From positions 2,976,001 through 3,040,000 of the forward strand of contig JAPYXD010000714.1 of the NCBI GenBank assembly GCA_030998225.1: 64,000 nt of DNA, given 5' to 3'. The stretch is from Diplolepis rosae. Lineage: Eukaryota; Arthropoda; Insecta; Hymenoptera; Diplolepididae. Both the position numbers and the translations under genes were made by a program. Positions 23,725 through 33,360 of the stretch are shown here, piece after piece (position 1 is the stretch's first letter; each line of letters begins with the position of its first letter). The notes below the pieces were generated by a model. The model was not told where the DNA came from, did not search any database, and saw only the letters and a list, made by a program, of their open reading frames with translations.

Positions 23725-23810
23725 CTGTTATGGTTGTTTATAGTAGTGTTTGGTTCCAATGTTGCCTTATAGGAAAAAAATTCTATAAAGGAAACTAAGG
23801 TATGCACTTA

Positions 23811-23873
23811 TATTAGGTGTGCAACTAAGTTCCCGCTGTTTGTCAATAGATGGCTCCAGCAGAAAGTGCTGGT
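23811..23873 (+). mobile_element. mariner-like terminal fragment interrupted by a hAT element
   Basis: ATTAGGTGTGCAACTAAGTT ... AAGTGCTGGT is a mariner-style terminus, related to 8930-9000. It stops exactly where the hAT terminus CAGGGTTGC begins at 23874, and its continuation is not found in this window. Confidence 0.5.
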
Positions 23874-26435
23874 CAGGGTTGCAAAGTTACGCGTAACTTG
23901 AGGCTTTCCATGTAAATTACGTAAATTACGTAATTTACGTCGAAAACTGTAGTTGATTACATATTCAATATAGCACGATGTAGCGAACCTTAAAAGAGTA
24001 TGTATAATCCCTCTGTTGCGTTTGTTTATGCAATTAATTATAGTTGAAATTTAAATCTGCATTCGTCTTAATTTGTCAAGTGTCGAAATTAAAATCAAAA
24101 TATAAAATGAGCAAATCTGAAGGAGGAAAAAAAATGAAACGCGCAAATAAAATCCCATGGTCAGAATTGAATTTTAAGTGTTTAAAAGAAACTGATAAAA
24201 TTGTGGCAAAATGATTAAAGTGCGACAAAATTTTGAAAAACAGTGCTTACGATCGGCTTTTAGGTCACAGGTAAGTAAATAACAATTAAAATCTATTCAT
24301 TTATTTGTTTATTATTCTTTGCTAATCACTGGAATATCAATAATTTTGATAGAAAACCTAGAGAAGTTATAAATATTTACCGAACTACTGTAATATGTTA
24401 TATTCAGGATAACGTAAATTTCTTTCCAATATATAAATACTATAGTAATATACAGACTTAATAATGTATGTTAATGCTGTGATCACATTGCTTTATACTT
24501 ATACTAACTTTTTTTTTTATTTATGTTGAGAAACGTCTGTAAAGTGGAATCGACAATAAAATATAATTCTGAGAATGAGAATCATCCATCTCAAGAGGAC
24601 ATTACGGAAATGGATAATCCTTTTAAAAAACGTAAAGTAAGTTTATAAACTTTTCAGGGATACTTTATTTATAGCAAAATAAAATAATATTGATAGCTTT
24701 AATAATAATAATATTTTTATTTTTATTCTGAATATATCATATTAATAATATTTAATAATTTCATATTCAAAAATTCAAATTTTATTTTATTTATAAGCTA
24801 AATTTTTTAACATGTCAGTAGTTAAGTCTTGAAATTTATAAAGATAGTTTTATCAAGTCTATATCATTCAATTCCTAAAGTACAAAGGTTGGATCAAATA
24901 CTACGAATTACTTTTCATTTTTATTTATTAATATATTATAGTTACATAATAGAAAATTTGAAGGGATCCATTGGGAAATTTTTATATTTTTACAGGAACA
25001 TCCAAAAATTGTCACAAGTGATACTCCATCGACTTCAAACCAGACAAGTGATCCTTCTATTAATCGTTTCTCAATTATTGATATAGCCTTAGCGTTCTTT
25101 TTCTTTGCTTGTAACATACCGTTTTCTGTTGTCGAGTCGTATTTTTTTATAAAATTTGTTAAAGCTTTAATGCCGAATTACACACCACCTTCAAGACATG
25201 TCTTAAGTACTTCGTTATTGGACATTGTGTATGCAGATATTCTAAATCGAAATTCATCATTGGTTGACGAAAACAGCGTTTTGCTACTTGATGGATGGAA
25301 GAACTTAAGTAAGAATGAAAAATACGTAGTTGGTTTGATTCATAATGTAAATGGCGAAAAAATTTTCCTAAATTCATGGGATTTCACTGAAAAAAGTGAG
25401 ACTGCGTTAGCATTAAAAGACGTCGTAGAAAAAGCTACTGTAGATGCAAAAGAAAAATATAATACGAATGTATTCGCGGTTGTTTCTGACAATGTTTCAT
25501 CTATGTTATGTATGGGAAAAATGATCGACTCTTGGCATCTGACATGTAACAGTCACAGCGGCGATTTATTGGCTAAAGCAGTGGTAGATCATTCTTTTTC
25601 AACGAAAGTAACTCAAGTGCTAAAAACATTCAAATCGTCACAGTTAGAAAGAAAACTTACAAAACTTGGTGGAAAACGAATCGTTTTACCAGGGGATACT
25701 AGGTGGTGTAGTTACCGCGATGCTTTTCGATGCTGCCTTGAAAATTTAAATTTTATGCGAAACATAATCATCAAAGAAGGCCTATTAGAGATTAAGAAGG
25801 AGATAGTCGATTTGATATCAGACAAAGACTTCGAAGAAGAGTTGCTAGTTTATATAATAATCTTCGACGGAATATGTGAGCTAGTAAATAAGTGTCAGAG
25901 ATCTGATTTTAACATTGCTGATGCTGTTGAGGAATGGTTAAAATTAAAATTTCCAGTCCATAATGAAGCATATGAATCACTTCTTGAAGCTCGCTTAAAA
26001 AAAGTTATAAATCCAATCAATTTAGCCGCAAATATCTTGCACCCCGCATACAAAGGCAAGCTTTTCTTCAATAATCCAAATTATAATGGAATGGCCTTTG
26101 AATTTTTTCAAGAAAATTTAAATGACAGTGGTTTAAAAGACTTAGCTGCCTATCAGAGGGAAGAGGGGATTTTTCAAACTCTTATGAAAAAAGACGTGAA
26201 ATCTCCTGAAACGTATTGGTCTTTAGTAGAACCAAAGCATCCTATATTAACAAAATTGGCTAAAAACTTGATGAAAATACCGAGTTCAACCACGTCAATC
26301 GAGCGACTCTTCTCTCAATGGTCGTTTGTTCATAACAAACTCAGGAATCGCTTGACCACTGAGAGATCAAAAAAACTAGTACACGTTTATTACACATTAA
26401 AATTGTCCGATACTAATGTAAGCGATGATTATTAA
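23874..26435 (+). mobile_element. hAT transposon, left end plus transposase gene
   Basis: It begins CAGGGTTGCAAAGTTACGCG with the 16-bp palindrome AAGTTACGCGTAACTT and a second palindrome ACGTAAATTACGTAATTTACGT, giving a dense subterminal inverted-repeat zone typical of hAT ends. The transposase gene follows on the same strand. I could not find a matching right terminus or second copy of GTGCTGGT (23866-23873) downstream, so the right end is lost or rearranged. Confidence 0.7.
24107..26435 (+). pseudogene. three-exon hAT transposase with BED finger, nonsense-mutated
   Basis: Exon 1 (24107-24270, donor GTAAGT) starts MSKSEGGKKMKR and encodes a BED-type zinc finger, but TGA at 24212 stands where the first zinc-binding Cys of the A-K-C-L-K-C-D pattern is expected. 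Exon 2 is 24531-24636. Exon 3 (24996-26435) is open throughout: a DUF659-like part around DENSVLLLDGWKN, an RNase H-like core with AVVSDNVSSM and DTRWCSYRD, and the hAT C-terminal dimerisation segment with SIERLFSQWSFVHNKLRNRL. Intron phases are consistent (2, then 0). hAT transposases excise and reinsert DNA with 8-bp duplications. Except for the stop, this copy looks intact, so inactivation is recent or the stop is bypassed by a downstream start. Confidence 0.85.
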
Positions 26436-27150
26436 TTAATATTTTTAAATAATATAAATTGGAATTGTAAAGTATTAAATTGTAAATAAAATAAATATGT
26501 CACGTAAATGCGATATACGATTATACGTTCTTCATTGAGTATTATTACCTTTATTTTATGTGCACAATTTAAAATTTACAACAATAAAAGTATCACATGT
26601 ACATCAATTTTTGAACATAATAATGCATGAGGATACGAAACTTTCGAAATTAATTAAAACATATATTTGATATAAATTATTTTATTTCTCTTTTATAAAC
26701 AATAGTTAATGTTCTTTCAAAACAGAATAGAAACATTTAAAATTTTTAAACAAAGTTTTTAATGTAATAAATTCGGAATTGTAATATTTTATACATACTT
26801 TTATAGTTTAATTGTATAAAAATTTTTAATTTTATCTATATCAACCATTAGATTATTTTCAAACATGTACATATGACTTTGGTGTTTATGAACAATTGTA
26901 TAATAAATTTTATACATTTCACCTTACATAAGCCTGCAAAAACTGTTCACTGTTGGAACTTAAAACGAAAACATTTCTTAAAAACTAATCTTTTGTTCAA
27001 ATATCGTAATCTTAAATCGTAAATTTTTCATCATTTAAACTTAAAAACATAACAATTTATTGAGAATGAAAGCCTTATTTAAATCACAGATTCTTTAATC
27101 GTAGAGATATTAACAAGATCAGTCAATTTTTTGCGAAATACGGGGTTTAG
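26436..27150. other. AT-rich spacer between two converging hAT genes
   Basis: Contains possible poly(A) signals (AATAAA near 26488) for the plus-strand hAT gene. No inverted terminus was found here. Confidence 0.45.
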
Positions 27151-27152
27151 GT

Positions 27153-28082
27153 TCACAAATTCTCGCTCTGTTTCGAATCACGTATTCTCAAGTCGTAATA
27201 CAGGTTTATTAGTTTATCCAATTGTCCCGGAGACAAATTTTTGCGTCCAAGGAAATGGCACTTCAAGTCAATTATGCAAGCTGGAATTTGAGCAACTTTC
27301 AGAGCTGCCTTTGATAATTCATAAGCTTTATGTTCTGCAGTGTGCCAAAATGCTGTAGGTGACTTTATGTCTCTATTAAAAAGCTTTGAAAAGATTCCTT
27401 TTCCATTCTTATAATCTGTTAGTTGATTTAAACCTTCGTCATAAAGGAGCTCCAGTAAATACTCATTAGCTATCCCTATTTCATTTGCACATAATTTACA
27501 ACCTCGATATTTAGGATGTAAAAGGTTTGATGTAACCGAGACCGGCTGCAATATTTCTTCTAATTGATTTTCAATACTTGAAGTAAGCTTTCCTTTTATA
27601 GGACTCGAATAGAAAGTTAACTAATCTTCGACAGCATCTGCAATGGAATAATCCTTCTGTCTGAATTTTCTGATTAACTCTACTATTGACTCGTACATTT
27701 CAATTAGACTCTTCACTTTAGATTCAAAACTATCACTGAATAATAGAACTTTTATTTCATCATTAAATTTCTGTTTACCCTCAGCTATCAATTTTCTTAA
27801 AATTTCTGCGTTTTCTACAAAAAACGAATATGCATAATAGTGTTTAGTCCAAGAATCTGCATTATCTGTTAAGGACATCCCTTTACCGCTAACTTTCAAA
27901 ATTTCAATTAGTTTCTTATCGCTCTTACAATCATTTAACAGGTTACTAACTTTATTATAAGTGTCAAAGTCTGCAATATTTTCTGCGACAGAGTTAGCAA
28001 TTTGAATATGGCATTTCAAAAATGATACGTTGTCTGAATTATTGTAGTTTTGAAATGATGATTCCAATACAACTGCAAACAC
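27153..28082 (-). pseudogene. second hAT transposase relic
   Basis: Two segments (28082-27621 and 27551-27153) are in the same frame, separated by a TAG at 27621-27623. The layout follows the 421-codon exon at 25170-26435: WTKHYYAYSFFVENAEIL (trp-rich core), IADAVED, SNLLHPKYRG, then DIKSPTAFWH and a C-terminal helix LDKLINLYYDLRIRDSK. The ERLFSQ dimerisation motif has decayed to a sequence without it. N-terminal BED exon not found. It is tail-to-tail with the plus-strand hAT gene. Confidence 0.8.
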
Positions 28083-28126
28083 GCTTCTACCTTTTTTGTA
28101 GGCAGTGTATTTCCAAAAATAAATTC

Positions 28127-28371
28127 AAATTTTCATAAGCATTTAAAAAAATATAATGAATTCTTCAATATGGAGGTTAGTCCATTAAGCAATTCATAAA
28201 CAGAGATACAAATATAACAAATCAAAACAAGGAATCGGTTTAAATCATTTGCAACTCAACGTAAACGTTTTAGAGTTGAAGATTAATGTAGTTTATCTTA
28301 ATCTTAAGCTCGAAATATTATCTTATTATATTGAAGAATTCACTATATTTTTTTGAATGCTTATGAAAATC
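28127..28371. mobile_element. ~245-bp fold-back element
   Basis: TTTTCATAAGCATTTAAAAA...GAATTCTTCAATAT at 28127-28170 is inverted at 28329-28371 with few mismatches. The ~160-bp interior has no ORF. Confidence 0.65.
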
Positions 28372-28764
28372 TGAAGTTGTTTTTGCATGATCAAGATATT
28401 TTTTCAGTTCTTCCTATATTTGATCTTCAGATGACCTTGAATTTGGTGTGATCAAGACTAACTAACCTTGTATTCGAACTCAGTGACCTCAAACACATAA
28501 GTAATAATTTTTACAGATTTTTCTGACGCATTTTTCTACACTTGACCTTCAAATGTGTTACGTCCCGAGCTAAGGCGAGGGTAGGTTGGGAAAATTAGGA
28601 AAAGGGAGGAAAGTTTGCTGATTAAATCAGAGTGGTAAATTCTGATTATTTATATTTTTGTGGGATCGTGGTCACTAGTCAAACCTATGCGGCTCGAGTT
28701 GTTCACAATAGTAACAAATTTGGTTATATTGCGGTGTACAAGCTTTATTAATTAAAAGATGGAT

Positions 28765-29137
28765 ATACAATAAGTTTTGAGATGCTTATGTGTATGACTT
28801 ATACTACTTCTCAGGATGAGAAGGCAATATTAAGGGTTTTATGCGTTTATGAGTTAGTAATACAGGTTTTGAGATGCCTATATATGTAACTCACGCATTA
28901 AAAGTGTGCGTCTATATAAGTCAATAATACAGGTTTTGAGATGCCTATATATGTGACTTCCGCGTTTAAGTGTGTGCGTCTACAAATTATTAATACAGGT
29001 TTTGAGATGCCTGTATATGTAATTTGTACGTTTTATGCTAATATACTAGGTTTTGAGATGCCTAGGTATACAACTCACGCACTACAATTGGCGTTATAGT
29101 TAATATAATAAGTTTTGAGATGCTTATATATATAACT
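28765..29137 (-). repeat. array of ~6 covarying hairpin units in the 3' LTR
   Basis: Six ~60-bp units each hold the invariant plus-strand core GTTTTGAGATGC. It is flanked by inner arms (ATAAG/CTTAT, ACAGG/CCTGT or CCTAT, CTAGG/CCTAG) and outer arms (GAGTTA/TAACTC, AAGTCA/TGACTT, ACAAATTA/TAATTTGT, TAGTTA/TAACTT). Arm sequences change between units but pairing is mostly kept. Confidence 0.8.
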
Positions 29138-30100
29138 TACGCTTTTTCCTTGCTCGAGAAGGCAAGAGAAAGAGTTTTGTCGTATATTTCTCCTTGTTGA
29201 TAGCTGGATAACGGCACAATCCTGGCTGGAGTTAAGTAGTGCTAGTCAAGTAGTACAGGAAGCGTATCAGACAATCCAACTTGCTTGCTAAACACTGGTT
29301 AAGTTCGTTTTCTGTAGATTTATATCTCAGAACTCGACTTAATACTTAAGGATACTTAAGGACCAGGGATTTTATTTACCAAGTACCGAGGTATTCCTTG
29401 TGTAAGATACCGATTTACGAATATCGAAGGGTCAATTCGTGACACCGACAGTATGACTTGCGGACGGAGTGATTACCGACGTTAAGATCTTGAAGACTGA
29501 ACAGCTACTTAGCGAAAAGACAACCTCCAGAGGTAAATCTGGGGTTTATATATTATTGATTATTCCTATAGTGGGAGAGCATTCATGTTTTCGTGGATCG
29601 GCACGTACCTTGCTACTCGATGGATCGACACGCGTCTGGCAGCAGTGTCATTGACCATACTTGCTGACAATCGCGTAAATGCATGAACTTGCGGCGCGTT
29701 CCCACACAGGTCATACTATCGGGATCAAAGTTCATTCACGCTCAATGCGGTACATCTTTCTCTTGTCTTTTCAGCTATGCTACATAATATGTATATGTTG
29801 ACAGGTCGGTGCAGTTGTACTGAGTTACAAATGCACTGACTCATCTATTATTTTATACATTAGTTTTTAATCTTATTTTCTTATAGTATTTATGTAATAC
29901 ATAATCTTCTAGCGTCTATATTTTGAAATATTATTTACGTTATCTTGCGAATCCCCAATAATGTGATTGATGTTATTGATTATCCATTATTGGTCCTAGT
30001 GTTTGATTATTATTAATAACTATTTAACGACAATAATGAATTTTATTGTTATTTATTTTGTTAAATGATTATTAATGTTACTTATCTGATTTCCTACATT

Positions 30101-30152
30101 ACCGACGGCAAGGCAGTGTTCTTGGTCTATGCAACTCGACTGCCTTGTCGGT
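30101..30152 (-). promoter_or_regulatory. stem-loop near the U3 end of the 3' LTR
   Basis: ACCGACGGCAAGGCAGT pairs with ACTGCCTTGTCGGT (14 bp, one 3-nt bulge) around a 21-nt loop. Lies ~140 bp inside the sense-strand start of the LTR. Also present at 44645-44696. Confidence 0.6.
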
Positions 30153-30292
30153 CTCAGATAATTTCTGACAGGTGTTTCCTACTATCAGTGTTGTAATGAG
30201 GAGACATGTATCAGTTATATCCCTGAGCGTTTGCAGAGTTGCCTAGGCACAGGCGAGAGGAATTAAAATTTTAAAATATCAGGGATGTAACA

Positions 30293-30335
30293 GTCCTCCC
30301 TCCTTAGATTAATCATCGTCCCCGATGATAATATT
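30293..30335 (-). promoter_or_regulatory. polypurine tract and adjoining hairpin of element 1
   Basis: Read on the minus strand: a perfect 7-bp hairpin ATCATCG-GGGA-CGATGAT, then AATCTAAGGAGGGAGGAC, immediately followed by the LTR start TGTTACATCC. The purine-rich tract abutting the 3' LTR is where plus-strand DNA synthesis would be primed. A second copy of hairpin plus tract is at 33306-33345. Confidence 0.85.
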
Positions 30336-30699
30336 ATTTATTTATCTTCCCCTTTTTCCTTTCAGATTTAATTAATTAATTTAATTATTATTATTTTTTT
30401 TTATTTTTAATTTACTTGGCTATAACAACAGGAGAGGCACCGCGTCGGTTTCGAATTCCAAGTGATATTAATTTCTGTCTCTTGCTGGATTGTGTATTTC
30501 TCGTGTAATTGATCATGTGTTGTGTCTATAGTGAACTTCTGATTCTCGGATTGACATAGGTGAGTATGATTTATCCTTGATTCTTAACTTATGTTTCCCT
30601 GGATTGTCGTTTCTTTTCATTTTATTTTCTTTTTTTATTTTTTTTTTTATTTTCTCTCTTCTTGTTTTGCATAGGTAAGTTTTAACGTCTGTCATCAAT

Positions 30700-30886
30700 T
30701 TTTGTGTGGCTGGGCAGCTGCTCTTTTGTTTGAAGATGCGTTACTTCATTAGTTCTTTTAACATCATGGCAGGACAAGCTTCATCATCCAGTGGTTCCCG
30801 GACGATTCCTTACTCGTAGTGGTACCTAAACAACGCCCATGAGACCAACGATTTGACCATGGAACGTGGAGAACTTCGACCTCACG
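30700..30886 (+). other. possible 5' leader exon of the antisense gene in element 1
   Basis: A GTGAGT donor at 30887 and a TTTAATAG acceptor at 30951-30954 suggest a short upstream exon ending ...CTTCGACCTCACG. The 5' boundary is not defined. It lies just outside the 3' LTR, so transcription could start in or near that LTR in antisense. Confidence 0.4.
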
Positions 30887-30954
30887 GTGAGTTTTTAATT
30901 TCTTTGAGTCATCAGTTTTTGTGATTGTTGGTGGGGTGTTTTCGTATTTAATAG

Positions 30955-32309
30955 GTCTTCTGGGTTGGGTCTCTTACATTTCGGTGCGCGATGTCTGAAC
31001 CCCGTGAGAGTAATTTCCGTGCCGTGTTAATCGACGAGTGTATCTCGGGCCAGTCCTCTTCTTGCCTTACCGGGTCCGATAGTCAATTTTATTTAGATAA
31101 TTTTGATTGTAACTTATTTGAATCGGGTCCATCTTTTCCGGATCATTCCCGCGGCACTCTGTCTACTCTCTCAGTAACTGAGAGTTTATCGTCTCGGATT
31201 TCCGCGCTTGAGGATTCAGCGGGGATACATCAGTTTATTGTTTGGCGTGTGCCGGTCTGTCGAGTTGTTCCGGTGCTCGTTTCGTTGGCAAGGGAGCTCC
31301 TTGGATTATCGGTGACGGACTCGGATTTCTGTATTGTTCATCGATTGAAGAAATCTTATAACGGGGTGTTAATCCGCGTTTCTTCTGGAAAAATTAAGGA
31401 TAGTTTTGTTGCTCAGCGTTCTATGCTCGCGCTAAGGGGTTGTTTTGTTGATCTCGCGTAGGTTAGAGTCCTTTTTCTTGTTGTGTTTCCAATTTTTAAT
31501 GTATGGTGTTTTATTCTCTTCTTTCTTTTTTATTTTTGCAGATTCCTATCAACGGGCTCCGCAGGTTCCTGCTCCAGGGTTGCTGAGGCAGGTGTCGAAC
31601 CTGGTGGATACCCTGGTGCCCTGGGTACGACTGATGTGGTTCCTTATCCAGGAGCGACAGGTGGGTCCACCGGAGGCCGAAGAGGGTCCGTCCTGGCGCA
31701 TCCCTGCGTCAACTGCAGATCCATCTGCTATGGAGGCGGCATCGGCGGATCATGTGATTCGTGAGGCGTGTCAGGAGACCTATAACCTCTGTGAGGAGCT
31801 TCATAGCATGGTGTCACGGGATATCTCGCCCTTACCTGCTCAAGCGTCTCGTTGCTGTTCTCACTCAGCACCCTCAGCTTATTGTTTGGGGTAGGTTTGC
31901 CTAATTTCATCCTCTTTCTTTTTTGTTATATATTTATTATATTTTTCTTCTTGTTTTTCTCTTCCTTTGATTAATCGATTTTATCTTATTTTTCAGGATA
32001 CAGGGCACTGAGGAACGTTTTTGCCGGTGTGGGCGATTCATCCGGTTACCACACTCGAGAGACGTCACGAGATGCACCTGTGGCTCGGCTCTGGTGTCCT
32101 ATGAAGGTTAGTTTTTTTCCTTGGTTCTTGTATTTATTTCTTTTTTTTTTTTTTTTTCTTTTAAATTTTTGTCCTGAAGATCTTTTACTAAAATTTTTTG
32201 AAATTTTGTTTCAGCTCCTAGGTCCGTGGTTGTATATCGCAGGCGTCCGATCCTGAGGGGTTATCGTCGGGTTCCAGCTCGTGGAATGCCATACCTGCCT
32301 CGCGTGTGA
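30955..32309 (+). CDS. spliced antisense gene of element 1, FP-like domain and Arg-rich tail
   Basis: Four exons on the strand opposite gag-pol-env. Exon 1: ATG 30991 to 31457. Exon 2: 31542-31890. Exon 3: 31997-32106. Exon 4: 32215 to TGA 32309. Donors GTAGGT, GTAGGT, GTTAGT; acceptors TTTTGCAG, TTTTTCAG, TTGTTTCAG. Exons 2-4 join in one frame with matching phases; exon 1 to exon 2 is one base out, so this copy has an indel or an unseen site. Exon 1 has a short predicted helix (LSSRISALEDS) then LARELLGLSVTDSDFCIVHRL and VLIRVSSGKIKDSFVAQRS, a layout like baculovirus FP25 and LINE ORF1 proteins. Exon 3 is Cys-rich (CRCGRF...CTCGS). Exon 4 is Arg-rich (VVVYRRRPILRGYRRVP). A poly(A) signal AATAAA follows at about 32463. 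Function unknown; RNA or DNA binding is plausible from the composition. Confidence 0.65.
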
Positions 32310-33300
32310 CGTGTTTTTGTATAATTTTGTATATATATATATATATTTTAGTGTATATGTATCTTTAGGCGTAATTATATGTTGTGTGTTTTGTTTATTA
32401 TGTATTTTTAATGTGAGCTTGTGTGTGAGTGTATTTCCTTTTCTGTTAGATGTTTATTTTACCAATAAATTTTATGTTATTTCAATTGAAATGGGTTGAG
32501 ATTAGTGAAATTGGTCCTCCGATCAATTTGTTTTTGCTTTATTTTGGCAGTAATTTCACCAATCTCAGGAATTTTTTCTTGATTTTTGTTTTCCTCAAAT
32601 CCTTCTCCTTTCATTATTAGTGTTAGTTTTGTCAAAAATTGCTTTATCATCAAGTAAATTTTTATATCTACTATTTCAATTTCTTTTGCTGAGAATTTAT
32701 TTTTATTTTAATAGTTAATTAATTGGAATTCTCTCGGAATTTCTGATTCAGGTCTTCTCATTTCTTATAATTGATTATTAATCATTATTATTAAAACCTA
32801 TGAATTCGTGAAATTTAAATATTTATTCATAACACTGGTATTCTAATTTGGTCATTCTGATCAGGAACTTGCTAGTTTAGTATTAATATTGATCCTTTTT
32901 GATTTTCTGAATTTCACCTAAAATTATTAATAATTTTTAATAATTGAATTGCGAGTTTCTGATCAGGAATACATAACCTTCAATCTGGTTGGTGACGATG
33001 ATGGGCATGATTGTCATCTTGTCGCTTCCATTGCCATTGAGAGGTGTATCGTTGCTCTTCATCTATTCTGCGGTGTCAGGTTACATGCTCGGTGCCATAC
33101 TGCTTCTTCGTATGATTATTTCTCGCGCTAGCCATTTTGTCGGGAGCGGCTTATCTCATTGAGGTAAGTTTATCCTGCTGGACTGCGTAAATGCTTCGCA
33201 GGTTAATCTAATTACAGGCGTCGCTGACTGGTACTGTAGAGTTCTTTCATTTTTATTTATTTTTTGATGAAAAAATTTTTTTTTTTTTTTTTTTGTATAA
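32310..33300. other. non-coding region of element 1 between antisense gene and env
   Basis: Contains a (TA)n tract near 32328-32346, AATAAA at ~32463, and AT-rich sequence. No ORF supported. Confidence 0.5.
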
Positions 33301-33305
33301 CTTTC

Positions 33306-33345
33306 CGTGTCCTCCCTCCTTAGATTTGTCAGCGTCCTCGGTGAC
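33306..33345 (-). promoter_or_regulatory. internal second polypurine tract with hairpin
   Basis: On the minus strand a hairpin TGTCACCG-AGGA-CGCTGACA (one mismatch) is followed by AATCTAAGGAGGGAGGAC, identical over 18 bases to the tract beside the 3' LTR. It lies just after the env stop. Confidence 0.75.
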
Positions 33346-33360
33346 ACAGGAGGTGGTATT

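Larger units (their letters stand above)
28556..30292 (-). repeat. 3' LTR of element 1
   Basis: On the plus strand it starts TGTTACGTCCCGAGC and ends AGGGATGTAACA. 1737 bp, unusually long. It matches 43053-44835 closely and differs mainly by lacking ~46 bp near 29345. It holds the hairpin array (28765-29137) and a 14-bp stem-loop (30101-30152). Confidence 0.95.

Noticed and set aside
28765..29137. CRISPR-like array of regularly spaced repeats
   Set aside because: Eukaryotic LTR context, spacers are themselves related and pair with each other, and the repeat is imperfect. It is an LTR hairpin array.
29469..29654. 61-aa ORF in the LTR, repeated at 44012-44197
   Set aside because: It is duplicated only because LTRs are duplicated. 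No start context, domain or conservation evidence.
30955..32309. Host gene captured by chance in the retroelement
   Set aside because: Not excluded, but element 2 has a spliced antisense gene at the equivalent place, so a lineage trait is the better explanation.
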